DNA of 7,092 nucleotides. It comes from Planctomycetales bacterium. GTDB taxonomy: Bacteria > Planctomycetota > Planctomycetia > Pirellulales > UBA7805. Shown here in pieces: positions 4,818 to 7,092 of this stretch. The position numbers and the translations under genes are program-made. Below the pieces are notes generated by a model. It searched no databases and was not told the DNA's origin. It was given only the letters and a program-made list of their open reading frames with translations. How positions within the stretch are numbered: position 1 is the stretch's first letter; each line of letters opens with the position of its first letter. The DNA is taken from contig WVZU01000306.1 in assembly GCA_011772275.1 (NCBI GenBank), forward strand, positions 178-7,269, given 5' to 3'.

Positions 4818-7001
4818 TCAGGCCCCCGCGTCCTCCCCCTCTTCAGCACCCTCCCTTTTTTGCTGGGCAGTTGGCGGTTCGTACCAGTCGCCACGCAGCC
4901 AATCGACGATCAGCCCGATCTTTTGCTCAGTCAACTGCTGCTGGTTCGGCGCGCCGGGCGGGTTGAAGGCGGGCATACGGTCGTTGCCGCTGGCCCCGTA
5001 AAACCGCTCGTGATCCGGGTCGCTCACCAAATCGATCAGCCACCGCCGGGACCCGTACCCGGTCAGGTCCGGCGCGCTTCCCAGGTCGCCCTGGTCGTGG
5101 AACTTGTGGCAGTCGAAGCAGCCAAAGTTATCCAGGGCTTCGTTGCGGGCCGCGCGAATCGCCGCTGGGGGGTTATCCTTTGGGGCAGCGGCCACCGCCG
5201 CGCGGCGCAAGGCCGCGTCCTGTCTGGCCTGGTACGGCAAGCGCGCCTCGGCCGACAACCAGGCAATCATCTTCCGCATCGCTTCCTGGTCTTCTTCATC
5301 CAGGTCCAGGAAGGTGTCGTTCACGTACTCGACCATTTCGCCGTCGCGATGAGCCGTATTGCCGAAATAGGGAGCGGCACCGTAGCACCACTGCTGCCGG
5401 TCGATTTCCGCCTTGGCAATCAAGTCCGGATCGAAGAAGCCTTTCAGCCACTGGCGGCTGGCGAAACGGTACAAATTCGGTGCGCCATTGGGGACCAGCC
5501 TCTGTTTGCCTTGGACATCTTCATACTGCAGTGGCCGAACGGCGGTGATGCCGGCCCCGTCGGCATCGGCATGGTCGTGGCAGCTGGCGCAGTAACGGGC
5601 GAATAGCTTGGGTCCCTGAGTTTTCGGATCGTCGCGCAGCAGGGTGAGGGCACCACTGGGGGGGATTTGAGGCATCATTTCGCCGGTGTCGGGATCCTGT
5701 TTGGCCGCCAGGGCCACCACACGTGCCGCGTTGCGTTCGGCCTCGGCCACCGCGTCCAGAAAATCTTGGGACTTCTGGAATTTGCGGTACCTGCTGTACA
5801 GCTGGGCCATCGCCTGCTGTTGTGCCGGGTTGTCCGCGAAATGCAGCCGCAGTTGTTCCAGCGGTTCCTGGCCGAAGTAAACACTGCCGCTGCCCTCTTT
5901 GCGGACCGCGGCGGCGATGGCCTCCTGGGCCTCCTCCAGTTCTGCGAATTGCTGCCGGTCGGCAAACCGCGCGTAGTAATCCTCATGGAGGGCCATGGCG
6001 GTCAGCATCCCGGCCCCGGCCAACACGACCGCCAGGACCAGCACGTTGAAACCATGCCCCCAGCGATTACGGCCGATCCAGGGCATCAGGAAGAACAGCA
6101 GCAGCACCGCGCCGGGGATGACGATCGCCCCCAGTAGTTTACCCAATTCGCCAGGGAAAAATTTCAGGAATTGAAAGAGGAACAAGAAGTACCATTCAGG
6201 TCGAGCGGCGGAATAGTTTTCCGCCGGATCGGCCGGGGCCATCAGTTCTGCGGGTCGCAGCAGCGAAAGGCCAAGGATCAGGCCCAATAACAGCAGACAG
6301 GCCACTCCATCTTTCAACACCTGCTCTGGCCAAAAATCCTCATCCGCTCGACGACGCCCAGGATCGATCCGAGCGGTAATGCCGTGACGGCGGAAAACGG
6401 CCAGGTGGATCACCAGGAAAACGACCAGCAGGGCGGGCAGTACCCCGGCGTGCAGGGCAAAAAAGCGGGTCAGCGTGTGGTGCCCATACTCCGGGCCGCC
6501 CACGGCCAGAGCGGGCGCCGCGTCGCCCAGGCTACCCGAAATCTCGGTCGCTACCTTGGTGGCCCAATATCCCTTCTGGTCCCACGGTAACAGATAACCT
6601 GTCAAGGCCAGGCCCAGCACGATCTGCATCAGAATCAGGCCGATCCAATAATTGATCTCCCGCGGCGCCTGGTACGCCTTGTCGATCACCACCTGCAGGA
6701 GGTGCATGACCAGCAGTACCACCATCACCTGGGCCGCATAGTGGTGCGCGCTGCGCAGCAGCCAGCCCAGCGTCATGTGATGGTCCAGGTAGTAAACGCT
6801 CTCCCAGGCCGTCTGCGTGCTGGGACTGTACCCCATCCACAGGACCAGTCCCGTCACCACCTGGACCGCAAAGGCGCATACCAGGGTGCTGCCCCAGACA
6901 TAGCGCCACCGCGAACCGCCCGGAATGCGCTCGTAAAGAGTTTCCCGGACCAGGTGTCGATAGCCGGTGCGATGATCGAGCCAATCAAGCAGTTTTTTCA
7001 T
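4818..7001 (-). CDS. Cytochrome b (b6/subunit IV) fused to diheme cytochrome c
   Basis: A quinol-oxidising membrane subunit of a Rieske/cytochrome b (complex III-like) respiratory complex; 727 residues. The b6-like part has four predicted helices (about 34-57, 83-106, 117-137, 183-204), heme b ligands H86/H100 and H184/H199, and LPWDQKGYWATKV (138-150). A subunit IV-like part adds three helices (about 229-248, 286-308, 317-338) and the quinol-site motif PEWY (268-271). Seven helices with a cytoplasmic N-terminus put the rest in the periplasm. That part has a charged, helix-prone stretch (about 345-440), then heme c sites CASCH (471-475) and CFDCH (628-632), with M556 and M676 (DRMPAF) as candidate sixth ligands. 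An acidic tail ends the protein. I chose the ATG at 7001, since an open extension to the window edge is Pro/Ala/Gly-rich and unlike cytochrome b. A Rieske gene is expected upstream but not visible. Confidence 0.95.
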   Translation of the reverse strand: MKKLLDWLDHRTGYRHLVRETLYERIPGGSRWRYVWGSTLVCAFAVQVVTGLVLWMGYSPSTQTAWESVYYLDHHMTLGWLLRSAHHYAAQVMVVLLVMHLLQVVIDKAYQAPREINYWIGLILMQIVLGLALTGYLLPWDQKGYWATKVATEISGSLGDAAPALAVGGPEYGHHTLTRFFALHAGVLPALLVVFLVIHLAVFRRHGITARIDPGRRRADEDFWPEQVLKDGVACLLLLGLILGLSLLRPAELMAPADPAENYSAARPEWYFLFLFQFLKFFPGELGKLLGAIVIPGAVLLLFFLMPWIGRNRWGHGFNVLVLAVVLAGAGMLTAMALHEDYYARFADRQQFAELEEAQEAIAAAVRKEGSGSVYFGQEPLEQLRLHFADNPAQQQAMAQLYSRYRKFQKSQDFLDAVAEAERNAARVVALAAKQDPDTGEMMPQIPPSGALTLLRDDPKTQGPKLFARYCASCHDHADADGAGITAVRPLQYEDVQGKQRLVPNGAPNLYRFASRQWLKGFFDPDLIAKAEIDRQQWCYGAAPYFGNTAHRDGEMVEYVNDTFLDLDEEDQEAMRKMIAWLSAEARLPYQARQDAALRRAAVAAAPKDNPPAAIRAARNEALDNFGCFDCHKFHDQGDLGSAPDLTGYGSRRWLIDLVSDPDHERFYGASGNDRMPAFNPPGAPNQQQLTEQKIGLIVDWLRGDWYEPPTAQQKREGAEEGEDAGA

Positions 7002-7092
7002 AGGGATTGAGGACTTGCCTGCCGAGCAACCGGCGGGCGGCTGGGCCGAGCCACGGGGTGCGGGCCTCGGCCCGGCCGCCGGGCGGCCCACT
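7002..7092. other. Very GC-rich edge with inverted repeats, possible end of an upstream gene
   Basis: On the minus strand this is the 5' flank of the cytochrome gene. An 8-bp perfect inverted repeat (GGGCCGAG at 7043-7050, CTCGGCCC at 7066-7073, 15-base loop) is directly followed by a palindrome at 7074-7088 (GGCCGCC-G-GGCGGCC). All three minus-strand frames are open here. One would end at a TGA that overlaps the cytochrome ATG as ATGA (6998-7000). Another would end at 6985-6987 and has high GC at third codon positions. None gave a recognisable protein family, so I do not call a CDS. Confidence 0.4.

Noticed and set aside
4807..4862. Bidirectional intrinsic terminator between the sirtuin and cytochrome genes
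   Set aside because: The gap is 11 bp, and the T6 run at 4856-4861 has no GC-rich hairpin before it. It simply encodes part of the cytochrome tail.
4860..5606. 248-residue plus-strand open frame opposite the heme c region
   Set aside because: It is a shadow of the cytochrome c domains, whose CxxCH and Met motifs are on the minus strand.

Overview
The window is bacterial, high in GC and tightly packed. It carries five recognisable protein genes in three blocks. The gene set and the style of the cytochrome b/c fusion resemble what I recall from Planctomycetes (Pirellulaceae-like). That is a judgement from memory, because the window has no rRNA or other marker gene. Shine-Dalgarno signals are weak or absent at most starts, which would fit.

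Left block (minus strand, 70-2570): a histidine biosynthesis pair, hisD followed by hisC, transcribed right to left. HisC (histidinol-phosphate aminotransferase) and HisD (histidinol dehydrogenase) act late in the pathway. The 89-bp gap between them holds eight tandem 7-bp repeats in two sequence blocks. The hisD stop codon and its last two codons lie inside this array. Bases 1-69, downstream of hisC, show no gene I can support.

Middle block (plus strand, 2861-4806): a low-specificity threonine aldolase (ltaE) with an unusual A-rich, Lys/Glu-rich C-terminal tail, then after 59 bp a Sir2-family NAD-dependent deacylase. The 290-bp region between the divergent hisD and ltaE genes must contain or adjoin the 5' signals of both. 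It holds a pair of 10-bp direct repeats but no convincing sigma-70 promoter.

Right block (minus strand, 4818-7001): a 727-residue respiratory protein in which a full cytochrome b (b6 plus subunit IV layout, seven predicted membrane helices) continues into a periplasmic region with two CxxCH heme c sites. It converges on the sirtuin gene with only 11 bp between stop codons. The remaining 91 bp at the right edge are extremely GC-rich, with strong inverted repeats. They may be the end of an upstream gene (a Rieske subunit would be expected for such a complex), but I could not assign a frame.

I see no phage, CRISPR, insertion sequence, toxin-antitoxin or defence system here. The most notable items are the cytochrome b/diheme c fusion and the heptamer array that supplies the hisD stop codon.
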